Shown piece after piece: positions 14,361-21,026 of a stretch of 21,811 nt of DNA. Under the pieces are notes generated by a model. The model saw only the letters and a program-made list of their open reading frames with translations. It made no database searches and was not told the origin of the DNA. This stretch comes from Bacteriovoracaceae bacterium UBA4096. Its GTDB lineage: Bacteria; Bdellovibrionota; Bacteriovoracia; Bacteriovoracales; Bacteriovoracaceae. The position numbers and the translations under genes are program-made. The DNA is taken from assembly GCA_002381945.1 (NCBI GenBank), contig DFXY01000037.1, forward strand, positions 75,734 through 97,544, read 5' to 3'. Numbering within the stretch: position 1 is the stretch's first letter; the number at the start of each line of letters is the position of its first letter.

Positions 14361-14975
14361 TTAACGAGCAGTTTCGTTAGACTGGTAGCTGATAAGAAGC
14401 ATGTTACGACCGCGCTTAATAGCTTCGTTTGCACGACGCTGGAAAGTCGGAGTCAAACCAGTGATACGAGCTGGAGAAATTTTTCCGAACTCGTTAACTA
14501 GCCAAGAATAAGACTTAGGGTCTTTCCAATCTGGAGATGTTTTCTTAGCTGAGAACCAACAAGATTTGCGCTTAGAGTGCATTTTCTTGTCTTTATCGTC
14601 ACCACCGAAACCACCTTCATCATCAATCTCTGCAGCTTGAGTATGATTAGGGTTTTTGTAGTTCTTAACGATGTCAGCTTGATGTCTGTCTTCACCTAGT
14701 TTGATGATAAGGTGACGAACAAGATGTTCGTTAATACGGAACCTACGCTCGATTTCTGCGTTAAGGTTACCAGCACCTTTGTACATGAAATAGTGGTAAG
14801 CGCCTTTTTTAAGGCCAGATTCAGTTGGTTGAGCGAAAGTTTTCACTCCCCATGAATCAGTGACTAGAACTTCTGCGCCGTACTCTTTGAAAGTTTCAGC
14901 TAGGGAGTTCTTGATGGAAGTTACAACTTCCTCAGATGCGTCCGGGCGAACGACGAAAGCCGTTTCGTAGATCAT
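14361..14975 (-). CDS. rpsF-rpsR: Fused 30S ribosomal proteins S6 and S18
   Basis: One uninterrupted 204-residue frame holds two ribosomal proteins. Residues 1-108 are S6 (MIYETAFVVRPDASEE, then KKGAYHYFMYKGAGNLNAEI and the FRINEHLVRHLI strand). Residues about 109-131 form an acidic, Gly-rich linker (AEIDDEGGFGGDDKDKK) like normal S6 tails. Residues about 132-204 are S18 (KRKSCWFSAKK, DWKDPKSYSWLVNEFGKISPARITG, then FQRRANEAIKRGRNMLLISY). S6 and S18 contact each other on the 30S platform, so a fusion is structurally sensible. ATG at 14975 has AGGAGG four bases before it; an in-frame ATG further upstream (15008) has none. Met132 (14582) could allow separate S18 synthesis, but no ribosome site precedes it. 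ssb, common between these genes elsewhere, is absent. Confidence 0.93.
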   Translation of the reverse strand: MIYETAFVVRPDASEEVVTSIKNSLAETFKEYGAEVLVTDSWGVKTFAQPTESGLKKGAYHYFMYKGAGNLNAEIERRFRINEHLVRHLIIKLGEDRHQADIVKNYKNPNHTQAAEIDDEGGFGGDDKDKKMHSKRKSCWFSAKKTSPDWKDPKSYSWLVNEFGKISPARITGLTPTFQRRANEAIKRGRNMLLISYQSNETAR

Positions 14976-15065
14976 ATTTCCTCCTGGATTATAAAAAGCC
15001 CATAACACTATTGCTATGAGCGAGAATGAAATAAGTAATGAATGTCAGTGGGGAAATTAACACAA

Positions 15066-15099
15066 GGTCCCTTAACTGGCCAAGGCTTTCTTAAGGGCC
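15066..15099 (-). promoter_or_regulatory. Structured leader upstream of the S6-S18 gene (candidate autoregulatory element)
   Basis: In the rpsF-rpsR leader, GGCCCTTAA (15099-15091) pairs with TTAAGGGACC (15075-15066; one bulged A) to give a nine-pair stem, and its loop holds a second short hairpin GCC-UU-GGC. An unpaired CCG lies at the 5' side. Many bacteria control rpsF through a leader that binds the S6:S18 complex and contains a bulged CCG, so this is a plausible homologue, but I did not fold it and the exact consensus is not confirmed. Confidence 0.4.
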
Positions 15100-15272
15100 G
15101 GAGCGACAACACGGGGCACTAATCACAGAACTTTGAATACCCTATTTCATTACTAAGGAAAAGCAGAACACCAAATTTCAATAAATTACAGCTTTAATGA
15201 CCGCCTAATTTTTTTACACCCCTTTCATGTTTACCGACATAAGAGTGCTCCCCAGTATTCTGACTTAAAATC

Positions 15273-15292
15273 CTCCTTATCTATTTAAGGAG
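15273..15292 (+). promoter_or_regulatory. Hairpin hiding the ribosome-binding site of the lipoprotein gene
   Basis: CTCCTTA and TAAGGAG form a perfect seven-pair stem with a six-base loop. The 3' arm contains the Shine-Dalgarno AAGGAG located six bases before the ATG at 15299. If the transcript starts upstream of 15273 this would block initiation, as in RNA thermometers or translational switches. A possible -10, TAAAAT at 15266-15271, would start RNA inside the element and abolish it, so its reality depends on the transcription start. Confidence 0.45.
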
Positions 15293-15298
15293 CTTCTC

Positions 15299-16237
15299 AT
15301 GAAAACATCATCAATGGTTCTTGCCTGTTTATTACTCACAGGTGCCTGCTCAAAAGTTAAAGAGCTGGATAAACGAACCCAAAATACTGAAAAATCCACT
15401 GAGCGGATTTCGAAAGTGACTGATGATTTAAAAGAAATGACCACCGTCATGGCCCAGCAGAATGCAGAGGAAGGGCGGAATGAGAATTTTCATGTTCTCA
15501 TGAATAAAGAAGCCGACAAAGGAGCAAGATTTAATGCTGCCGAAAGTTATGTCAAATCCGTGGAAGCACAGATTTCTAAAATAGATGATGGTGATGCCAG
15601 TGAGAATGCCGCTAAAGAATTCACTCATCGCATGAATGATCTTTATTCAAAAATTAATATCCGCAAGATGAGTCCTCTCAAAGACAGCAATAAATTTGAG
15701 GTCTCTTTTTATGCTATTGCAGCTTCTTTGAATGAGAATTCAAAACAAAAATCTTTCTATAGTGTAATAACAGAAGCTCTTCGCAAGGAGTATCAGCGGG
15801 ACAGACTGCTGGCCCATGAAGAAGTACTGGTAAATGGCATTAATAAAGAAATTATGATTGAGCTGATCAAGGCCCGGGTTGATATCACTTCGGCCATGGC
15901 CCTTAAAAATCTGACTGATGACAGAGAATTGACTTTGGGACAAAAAACCAAGGCCGTGATCTTTAAAATTACCGGTGGGCGACTCGGCTCGATTGATCTT
16001 CCAGAGACCTACAACAAGTCTAATGAGGCCACTCGAAATATCACTGAGAAGTACCTTAAATCCTCCGTTAAATCCCGCCACTTCTTAAACGAAATCGAAG
16101 TGGGTAAAGACCTTGAAAAGACCATGAAATCAGCTTTCTCAAGAATTGATTTTAACGAGGACTCCAGCGAAGAAAAACTTCAACCGGATCAGAAGAAAGA
16201 GCAAATACGCTCTCTGATAAATGATTTATTGAAATAG
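15299..16237 (+). CDS. Unrecognised lipoprotein with coiled-coil N terminus
   Basis: A 312-residue protein with a signal sequence and lipobox LTGAC (Cys17). Immediately after the lipid anchor, about 25-55 has heptad-like spacing (VKELDKRTQNTEKSTERISKVTDDLKEMTTVMAQQ), suggesting a coiled coil resembling the start of Lpp-like or methyl-accepting-type helices. The remainder is charged and mostly helical, without motifs I recognise. It probably sits in the outer or inner membrane facing the periplasm. It is a single plus-strand gene whose Shine-Dalgarno lies within a hairpin, and it ends at a hairpin shared with the convergent rng gene. Confidence 0.82.
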   Translation: MKTSSMVLACLLLTGACSKVKELDKRTQNTEKSTERISKVTDDLKEMTTVMAQQNAEEGRNENFHVLMNKEADKGARFNAAESYVKSVEAQISKIDDGDASENAAKEFTHRMNDLYSKINIRKMSPLKDSNKFEVSFYAIAASLNENSKQKSFYSVITEALRKEYQRDRLLAHEEVLVNGINKEIMIELIKARVDITSAMALKNLTDDRELTLGQKTKAVIFKITGGRLGSIDLPETYNKSNEATRNITEKYLKSSVKSRHFLNEIEVGKDLEKTMKSAFSRIDFNEDSSEEKLQPDQKKEQIRSLINDLLK

Positions 16238-16239
16238 AA

Positions 16240-16259
16240 CCGGATGCCTAAGCATCCGG
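16240..16259. terminator. Shared hairpin between lipoprotein gene and rng (bidirectional terminator candidate)
   Basis: CCGGATGC / GCATCCGG: a perfect eight-pair stem with loop CTAA; the loop contains the stop codon of rng (minus strand), and the stem codes its last residues. It begins three bases after the lipoprotein stop codon. T-richness follows on the minus strand only (TTCTATTTC), so termination is more convincing for rng than for the plus gene. Confidence 0.55.
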
Positions 16260-17825
16260 AGCGTAGATTTCGTATTGTTCAGAATGATAATTATTGTCCG
16301 CACGAACCAGAAGAGTTTTGTTATAGGTCTCTTCAAGTGATTCAATGATGCCAAAGCCTTCGCTGGAAAGCTTGGCACACACTTCAGGATGAGCAAAAAG
16401 CGTAATTCGATTGGCCGCTGTGCGCTTCATCACTTTCTGAAGCTCTCTAATGACTTCAAAACTTACAGTTTCAACCGACTTCACTCTGCCCACGCCTTCA
16501 CAATAAGGGCAAGGCTCACACATGGTTCGAATCAATGTATCTCGAGTTCTTTTTCTGGTCATCTCAACCAGACCAAGGCCTGAAATGGGAAGTACATTAG
16601 TCTTAGAACGATCCTTCTTCAAGGCTTCAAGTAGAGTTGAGTACACCTGGCTTCGGTGCTCTTCTTTTTCCATATCGATGAAATCGATAATGATAATACC
16701 ACCACAATTTCTAAGTCTTAATTGATAGGAAATTTCTTTAACCGCTTCAAGATTGGTTTTTAAGATTGTATCTTCCAGAGTTTTTTTACCAACAAATTTA
16801 CCGGTGTTCACGTCGATGGAAACCAAGGCTTCTGTCTGATCAATATTGATAGAGCCGCCCGACTTCAAAAAGACCTGATTGGAAAGAGCTCGTTCAATTT
16901 CAATATCAATGCCATAGTGTTCAAAGATGGGAGTCTCGCCATCATAGAATTTGATTTTGGCCTTATGATGAGGAATGAATCTTTGAATGAATTTTTCTAT
17001 TTGCTTAACTGAAGCTTTGGAATCCGCTATCAGATTATCAACATCCTCATCCATGATGTCCCGAAGGGCCCGCTGGATGAAAGACAGATCCTGATGAAGT
17101 TCAACAGGCGCTTTTGCCTTCTCAATTTTCTTTTGAACGTCTTTCCAGATCTTAACCAGATTGTTGTAATCGCTTTTTAAAACTTTATAACTTTGAGTTT
17201 CTGCCACGGTACGGGCGATGACACCAATCCCCTCAGGCCTGATAGAATCCAGAATATCTTTTAGACGTTTTCTTTCTTCTTCAGATTCTATCCTTCGGGA
17301 AACACCAGTATGTTCTATAAAAGGCATGTAGACAATGTGACGTCCGGCCAGGGTAATATGGCGGGTAACTCTTGGACCCTTAGTTGAAATAGGTTCTTTG
17401 GCAATCTGAACCACAATCTCATCACCCTCTTTCAGAAAATCCTGAATTTTTACATCCGGACGGAACTTCATATCAACGGTTTCTGTCAGAGTGGAGAATT
17501 CGTCTGGTATGACTTCTCCTAAACGTTTAGTGGCAGACTCCGCCGTTTCGATCCGGCTTTGCATTTCCCGCTGCTCATCCAGTGTTGGAAGATAAGCGTC
17601 GTCCACATACAGGAAGGCCGCGCGCTCCTGGCCGATATCAATGAAGGCCGATTGCATTCCGGGAAGGACACGTAAAACGCGTCCTAAGTAGATATTTCCT
17701 ACGATTGGTGCTGATTCATTTTTAAGGGAATGACGCTCAATAAGGAAGTCTAAGATCTCACCATTCTCAATGAGCGCAATACGCGACTCACTGTGCGTCT
17801 GGTTGACCACAAGTTCTTTTGCCAT
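16248..17825 (-). CDS. rng: Ribonuclease G (Rne/Rng family)
   Basis: Single-strand endoribonuclease maturing 16S rRNA 5' ends and cutting mRNA. The 525 residues match RNase G (about 490) with extra length. The S1 domain begins near 38 (GNIYLGRVLRVLPGMQSAFIDIGQERAAFLYVDD) but carries an acidic insertion of roughly 28 residues (about 80-118, with EQREMQSRIETAESATKR). The DNase I-like catalytic region holds VSIDVNTGKFVG (Asp338) and IIIIDFIDME (Asp381), the Mg2+ ligands. The zinc-link motif is CEPCPYC (C436, C439, C442) before EGVGRVKS. There is no long C-terminal scaffold as in RNase E, hence RNase G. The ribosome site AGGA lies partly in a leader hairpin, and the stop codon is in the loop of a second hairpin. 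Confidence 0.94.
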   Translation of the reverse strand: MAKELVVNQTHSESRIALIENGEILDFLIERHSLKNESAPIVGNIYLGRVLRVLPGMQSAFIDIGQERAAFLYVDDAYLPTLDEQREMQSRIETAESATKRLGEVIPDEFSTLTETVDMKFRPDVKIQDFLKEGDEIVVQIAKEPISTKGPRVTRHITLAGRHIVYMPFIEHTGVSRRIESEEERKRLKDILDSIRPEGIGVIARTVAETQSYKVLKSDYNNLVKIWKDVQKKIEKAKAPVELHQDLSFIQRALRDIMDEDVDNLIADSKASVKQIEKFIQRFIPHHKAKIKFYDGETPIFEHYGIDIEIERALSNQVFLKSGGSINIDQTEALVSIDVNTGKFVGKKTLEDTILKTNLEAVKEISYQLRLRNCGGIIIIDFIDMEKEEHRSQVYSTLLEALKKDRSKTNVLPISGLGLVEMTRKRTRDTLIRTMCEPCPYCEGVGRVKSVETVSFEVIRELQKVMKRTAANRITLFAHPEVCAKLSSEGFGIIESLEETYNKTLLVRADNNYHSEQYEIYAPDA

Positions 17826-17834
17826 GAAAAATGT

Positions 17835-17872
17835 CCTAACTGTAAAAACTTTAAAACGTAATTACAGTCAGG
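17835..17872 (-). promoter_or_regulatory. Hairpin in the rng leader overlapping its ribosome site
   Basis: On the minus strand CCTGACTGTAA (17872-17862) pairs with TTACAGTTAGG (17845-17835): eleven pairs including one G-U, loop 16 bases. The 3' arm ends in TTAGG, part of the only Shine-Dalgarno-like AGGA before the rng ATG (17825). ACATTTTT follows, so it could also be the terminator of nupC. E. coli RNase E controls its own synthesis through leader hairpins; an analogous control here is inference. Confidence 0.5.
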
Positions 17873-17887
17873 TTACATCTTTTTATA

Positions 17888-19105
17888 TCAAATAAAAAGT
17901 CCGGCAATACATGCTGTCATGTAGCATGCAAGGGTTCCACCGATCAGGGCCTTCAGACCATAGGCCGCAAGTATCGGTCTTTTCTCAGGGGCCATGGTTC
18001 CAATTCCCCCTAGCTGAATGGCAATGGATGAGAAGTTAGAGAAACCACACAGAGCGTAGGTCGTTATAATAGTAGAACGCTCAGAGATCGTGGCCTTGGC
18101 CGTAACCAAGTCCAGATATCCCACGAATTCATTAAGAACTAATTTTTTCCCCAGGATCGCACCTACAGTTAAACAATCCTCCCAAGGCACTCCTAAAAGC
18201 CAGGCCACAGGAGCATTCACATATCCCATAATCAATTCAAAAGTCAGTTGCGGATAACCGAAAAAACCACCAAGAGCGGAAAGAATTCCATTTAACATGG
18301 CAATTAAAGCAATAAAGGCCAAAAGCATGGCCGCAACGTTAACAGCTAATTTTAAGCCATCTGAAGCACCAGTAGCGGCAGCATCAATGACATTGGCAGA
18401 GACTTTTGGAAGGTCAACTTTAACCACACCCGCAGTTGCTGACTCCTCCACTTCCGGAACTAAAAGTTTGGCACAAACTAAAGCTGCTGGAGCTGACATC
18501 ACTGAAGCTGCCAACAAGTGGCCGGCATCAATACCAAAACCAACATAAGCTGCCAGTACACCACCGGCGACAGTTGCCATACCACCAGTCATAAGACACA
18601 TCAGCTCGGATTTAGTCATCTTACTTACGTAAGGTTTAATCACTAATGGAGCTTCTGTCTGTCCAACAAAAATATTTGCAGCTGAGGCGAGAGATTCGGC
18701 CCCTGAAGTTCGCATAACCTTCATCATGATTCTTGCAACCAGTTCAACCACTTTCTGCATCACACCTATGTGATAAAGAACCGACATAAGAGCACTCATA
18801 AAGATGATCGTTGGAAGAACCATGGTAGCAAAGATAAAGCCTAAGCTTTCACTAGGAGTGGCCAGGCCGCCGAAAAGAAATTTGGCCCCTTCTCCCGTGT
18901 AATTTAAAATAGCGTTGAAACCTTTTCCGATCGTATCAAAGATATTCCGTCCAAAATCTGTTTTTAGGATGATAAGACCGAAGACCACCTGCATTACTAT
19001 GCCGGAAATAACAGTTCTCCACTGAATGGCCTTTTTCTTTTCACTCAAAGCATAAGCAATGCTAATCATGACGAATAATCCCAACAGGGAAACCAAGCGA
19101 TCCAT
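17888..19105 (-). CDS. nupC: NupC-type nucleoside transporter (CNT family)
   Basis: Cation-coupled concentrative nucleoside uptake across the inner membrane. The 405 residues from ATG at 19105 include the substrate/ion motif GQTEAPL (148-154), NEFVGYLDL (Asn325, Glu326) and GFSNFSSIAIQLGGIG near the C terminus, all diagnostic of CNT. A longer frame starts at a GTG at 19156, but that codon lies inside the spacer of a good promoter, so it would not be transcribed; MDRLVSLLG also aligns with the N terminus of E. coli NupC (MDRV). AGGA stands six bases before the chosen ATG. The nearby deoA and punA give a full uptake-and-phosphorolysis route. Confidence 0.94.
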   Translation of the reverse strand: MDRLVSLLGLFVMISIAYALSEKKKAIQWRTVISGIVMQVVFGLIILKTDFGRNIFDTIGKGFNAILNYTGEGAKFLFGGLATPSESLGFIFATMVLPTIIFMSALMSVLYHIGVMQKVVELVARIMMKVMRTSGAESLASAANIFVGQTEAPLVIKPYVSKMTKSELMCLMTGGMATVAGGVLAAYVGFGIDAGHLLAASVMSAPAALVCAKLLVPEVEESATAGVVKVDLPKVSANVIDAAATGASDGLKLAVNVAAMLLAFIALIAMLNGILSALGGFFGYPQLTFELIMGYVNAPVAWLLGVPWEDCLTVGAILGKKLVLNEFVGYLDLVTAKATISERSTIITTYALCGFSNFSSIAIQLGGIGTMAPEKRPILAAYGLKALIGGTLACYMTACIAGLFI

Positions 19106-19142
19106 AAGCCATCCTAATGTATGTGTTAAGTTAAACCCGTAA

Positions 19143-19172
19143 GTTATACCTAGCACAATTATTCGATGGCAA
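19143..19172 (-). promoter_or_regulatory. Sigma70-type promoter of nupC
   Basis: On the minus strand TTGCCA (19172-19167, 5 of 6), an 18-base spacer, TATAAC (19148-19143, 5 of 6). The predicted start is about 19136, giving a leader of about 30 bases to ATG 19105. The -35 hexamer is the same TTGCCA as in both arms of the deoA bidirectional promoter. Confidence 0.65.
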
Positions 19173-19188
19173 GAAAAAGTCGACTCTT

Positions 19189-19596
19189 TTAGAAGCTTAA
19201 TTGCCAGATTTGAGTGCCAAATTGCACCGAGGGCAATGTCAGATCTGAGGTATTCTCAGAATGCCAGGCCACTCTCTCAAAAGAGTTGAATTCTTTAGAC
19301 GATTGTAAATCCTCAGAATTCTTTTGCGCACTGTTGTATGCAACAAATATAACTCCCGCAATCACACCAATGGCGGCACCTGTCCAGATGTTAGAAATAT
19401 GTTTTGAAGGTTTTTCGACAAAAGATAAAGTGGACAGACCAAGAACGGCACCAGCGGCTCCAGCGACCCCAATCAGAATAATATCATTTTGCGTACTTTT
19501 AATCAGGTCTTCATCTTCTTGCGCCCATACGGGTGAAAGAACTCCAGAAACCAAGAAGAAATTAAGACTTAAAAAGACACAAATAATTTTTTTCAT
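19189..19596 (-). CDS. Unrecognised exported or membrane small protein
   Basis: A 135-residue protein starting MKKIICVFLSLNFFLVSGVLSPVWAQED, a typical Sec signal peptide with probable cleavage after Ala-X-Ala-like SPVWA. Two further hydrophobic, Gly/Ala-rich segments follow (about 41-60, IILIGVAGAAGAVLGLSTL, and 73-89, TGAAIGVIAGVIFVAY), then a polar tail (SAQKNSEDLQSSKEF...). Such paired glycine-rich helices occur in small envelope proteins of unknown role; no family is recognised. The frame is open further upstream to 19692, but AGGA at 19605-19602 sits five bases before ATG 19596, and the signal peptide begins there. It is transcribed from the leftward half of the symmetric promoter shared with deoA. 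Confidence 0.78.
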   Translation of the reverse strand: MKKIICVFLSLNFFLVSGVLSPVWAQEDEDLIKSTQNDIILIGVAGAAGAVLGLSTLSFVEKPSKHISNIWTGAAIGVIAGVIFVAYNSAQKNSEDLQSSKEFNSFERVAWHSENTSDLTLPSVQFGTQIWQLSF

Positions 19597-19614
19597 ACCA
19601 ATCCTAGGAGTTAG

Positions 19615-19669
19615 TTTGCCAGCGGGAATCCTTAAGACTATGATAAGTTCCCATCTTAAAGTTGGCAAA
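19615..19669. promoter_or_regulatory. Symmetric bidirectional promoter between deoA and the small exported protein
   Basis: Rightward: TTGCCA (19616-19621), 17 bases, TATGAT (19639-19644), start near 19651. Leftward: TTGCCA (19668-19663), 17 bases, TATCAT (19645-19640), start near 19633. The two -10 elements overlap almost completely. Further dyad arms surround them: TTTGCCA/TGGCAAA (19615-19621, 19663-19669), GGGAA/TTCCC (19624-19628, 19648-19652) and CTTA/TAAG (19631-19634, 19644-19647). Each hexamer scores 5 of 6. Two polymerases cannot occupy it at once. Confidence 0.8.
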
Positions 19670-19693
19670 TCAGTTGTTGCATGTGAGTTCATT

Positions 19694-21016
19694 ATGTCTA
19701 AAGAAAATTTTCAAGTTTATCCCCTTATTGACAGGAAAAAACGTGGTGAGCGTTTAACAGATAAAGAAATTAAGTGGTTTATTCAGAGTTTTACCGAAAA
19801 TAAAATTTATGATTACCAAATGTCGGCCATGTTGATGGCGATGTTTATTCAGGGAATGGACGTTTCTGAGACAGCTTCTCTGACAGATGCGATGCTGGAG
19901 TCAGGTAAACAATTGAAGTTTCCGGGTAAGAATGTCATCGACAAGCATTCCACCGGAGGCATCGGCGATAAAGCATCTTTCATTCTTGCCCCAATAGCTT
20001 CGGCGGCCGGGGTTAAAGTTCCCATGATTGCAGGTCGAGGTCTCGGGCATACTGGTGGAACAGTTGACAAAATTGAAGCGATCAAAGGTTTTAAAACCTC
20101 TCTAGATCTGGAGATGTTCTCAGAAAAATTAAATAAAGAGGGCCTGGTACTGATTGGTCAGACTCCGGAAATTGCACCAGCTGATCGTCTGATTTACGCC
20201 CTCAGGGATGTCACAGCTACCATTGACTCGATCCCTCTCATCACAGCTTCAATCATGAGTAAAAAACTGGCAGAAGGGGCGAATGGCATTGTTTTTGATA
20301 TTAAATGTGGCACTGGTGCCTTTATGCGGACGCCAAAAGATGCACGTACGTTGGGAAAAAGCCTGATTGCAACCAGTAAGCGTTTTAAGAAAAAGGCCAT
20401 TGCTCTGATTACCGATATGAACCAGCCCTTGGGCCTTGAAGTTGGTCACTCAAATGAAATTATTGAAAGCATTGAAACCTTAAAAGGTAATGGCCCTAAA
20501 GATCTCACTGATCTCTCAATTGCCCTGGCAGCACACATGATTCACATTGCTGGAGTGGAAAAAACCTTTGAGAAGGCCCACAAGAAAGCCCTTGAGATGC
20601 TGAGTTCCGGTAAGGCTTTGAACGAATTCAGAAAACTACTTAAAAGTCAGGGTGGAGATGAAAGAGTGATAGATGATTACTCACTCCTGCCAATGGCGAA
20701 GATGACAACAGATATTGTGGCCCCAAAAACCGGTTATATTAAAATGTTCCAAAATGAGAAAATTGGACTTTTATTAATTGAACTCGGAGGTGGAAGAAAG
20801 GCCAAGACCGATGTCATTGATCATGGCGTAGGATTTTCTTTCAAGAAAAAAATCGGTGATAAAGTTAAAAAAGGTGACGTGATCTTCAGCATTCAGCACC
20901 ACGCGAATCAACAAGAGATTGTAGAGAATATCAGAACGAAATTTTTAAAAGAAGTTCTCACTATGTCGGCAGTTAAGGTTAGAACACCTAAGCTCATCAT
21001 TGAGAAACTTAGCTAA
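19694..21016 (+). CDS. deoA: Thymidine phosphorylase
   Basis: Cytoplasmic phosphorolysis of thymidine (and possibly other pyrimidine nucleosides) to base plus deoxyribose-1-phosphate. The 440 residues equal E. coli DeoA in length, and the active-site residues fall at the same numbers: His85 (KHSTGG), Arg171 (ALRDV), Ser186 and Lys190 (TASIMSK). The glycine-rich GRGLGHTGGTVDKIE lies at 114-128. A C-terminal domain begins near 340. A broader pyrimidine nucleoside phosphorylase (Pdp) activity cannot be excluded. The frame extends upstream to 19214 but that part is antisense to a real gene and precedes the promoter, so ATG 19694 is the start; its ribosome site is weak. punA follows after 10 bases. 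Confidence 0.93.
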   Translation: MSKENFQVYPLIDRKKRGERLTDKEIKWFIQSFTENKIYDYQMSAMLMAMFIQGMDVSETASLTDAMLESGKQLKFPGKNVIDKHSTGGIGDKASFILAPIASAAGVKVPMIAGRGLGHTGGTVDKIEAIKGFKTSLDLEMFSEKLNKEGLVLIGQTPEIAPADRLIYALRDVTATIDSIPLITASIMSKKLAEGANGIVFDIKCGTGAFMRTPKDARTLGKSLIATSKRFKKKAIALITDMNQPLGLEVGHSNEIIESIETLKGNGPKDLTDLSIALAAHMIHIAGVEKTFEKAHKKALEMLSSGKALNEFRKLLKSQGGDERVIDDYSLLPMAKMTTDIVAPKTGYIKMFQNEKIGLLLIELGGGRKAKTDVIDHGVGFSFKKKIGDKVKKGDVIFSIQHHANQQEIVENIRTKFLKEVLTMSAVKVRTPKLIIEKLS

Positions 21017-21026
21017 GGAAACATAT

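Larger units (their letters stand above)
15009..15298. other. 290-bp intergenic region between S6-S18 gene and lipoprotein gene
   Basis: Must hold the promoters of both divergent genes. Apart from the S6-S18 leader hairpin and the ribosome-site hairpin of the lipoprotein gene, I see AT-rich sequence but no promoter with both elements well matched on either strand, and no small reading frame with a ribosome site. Confidence 0.6.

Noticed and set aside
14570..14660. Frameshift or lost stop by sequencing error creating the S6-S18 fusion
   Set aside because: The linker is acidic and Gly-rich like a natural S6 tail and stays in frame with clean codons into S18; a single base error would have produced out-of-character residues on one side. 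Raw reads could still settle it.
14976..15008. Upstream ATG for the S6-S18 gene
   Set aside because: The extra residues are not S6-like, and the AGGAGG site lies inside them, pointing to ATG 14975.
19106..19156. GTG start of nupC 17 codons upstream
   Set aside because: The GTG lies between the -35 and -10 of a good promoter and would be outside the transcript; ATG 19105 has a ribosome site and matches the known NupC N terminus.
19170..19190. Self-complementary AGTCGACT after the small exported protein as a terminator
   Set aside because: The dyad has no loop and only weak flanking pairing; it would not form a stable terminator hairpin.
19214..19693. N-terminal extension of deoA by 160 residues
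   Set aside because: The extension is antisense to a real signal-peptide protein, precedes the predicted promoter start, and the remaining 440 residues already equal E. coli DeoA with catalytic residues at the same numbers.
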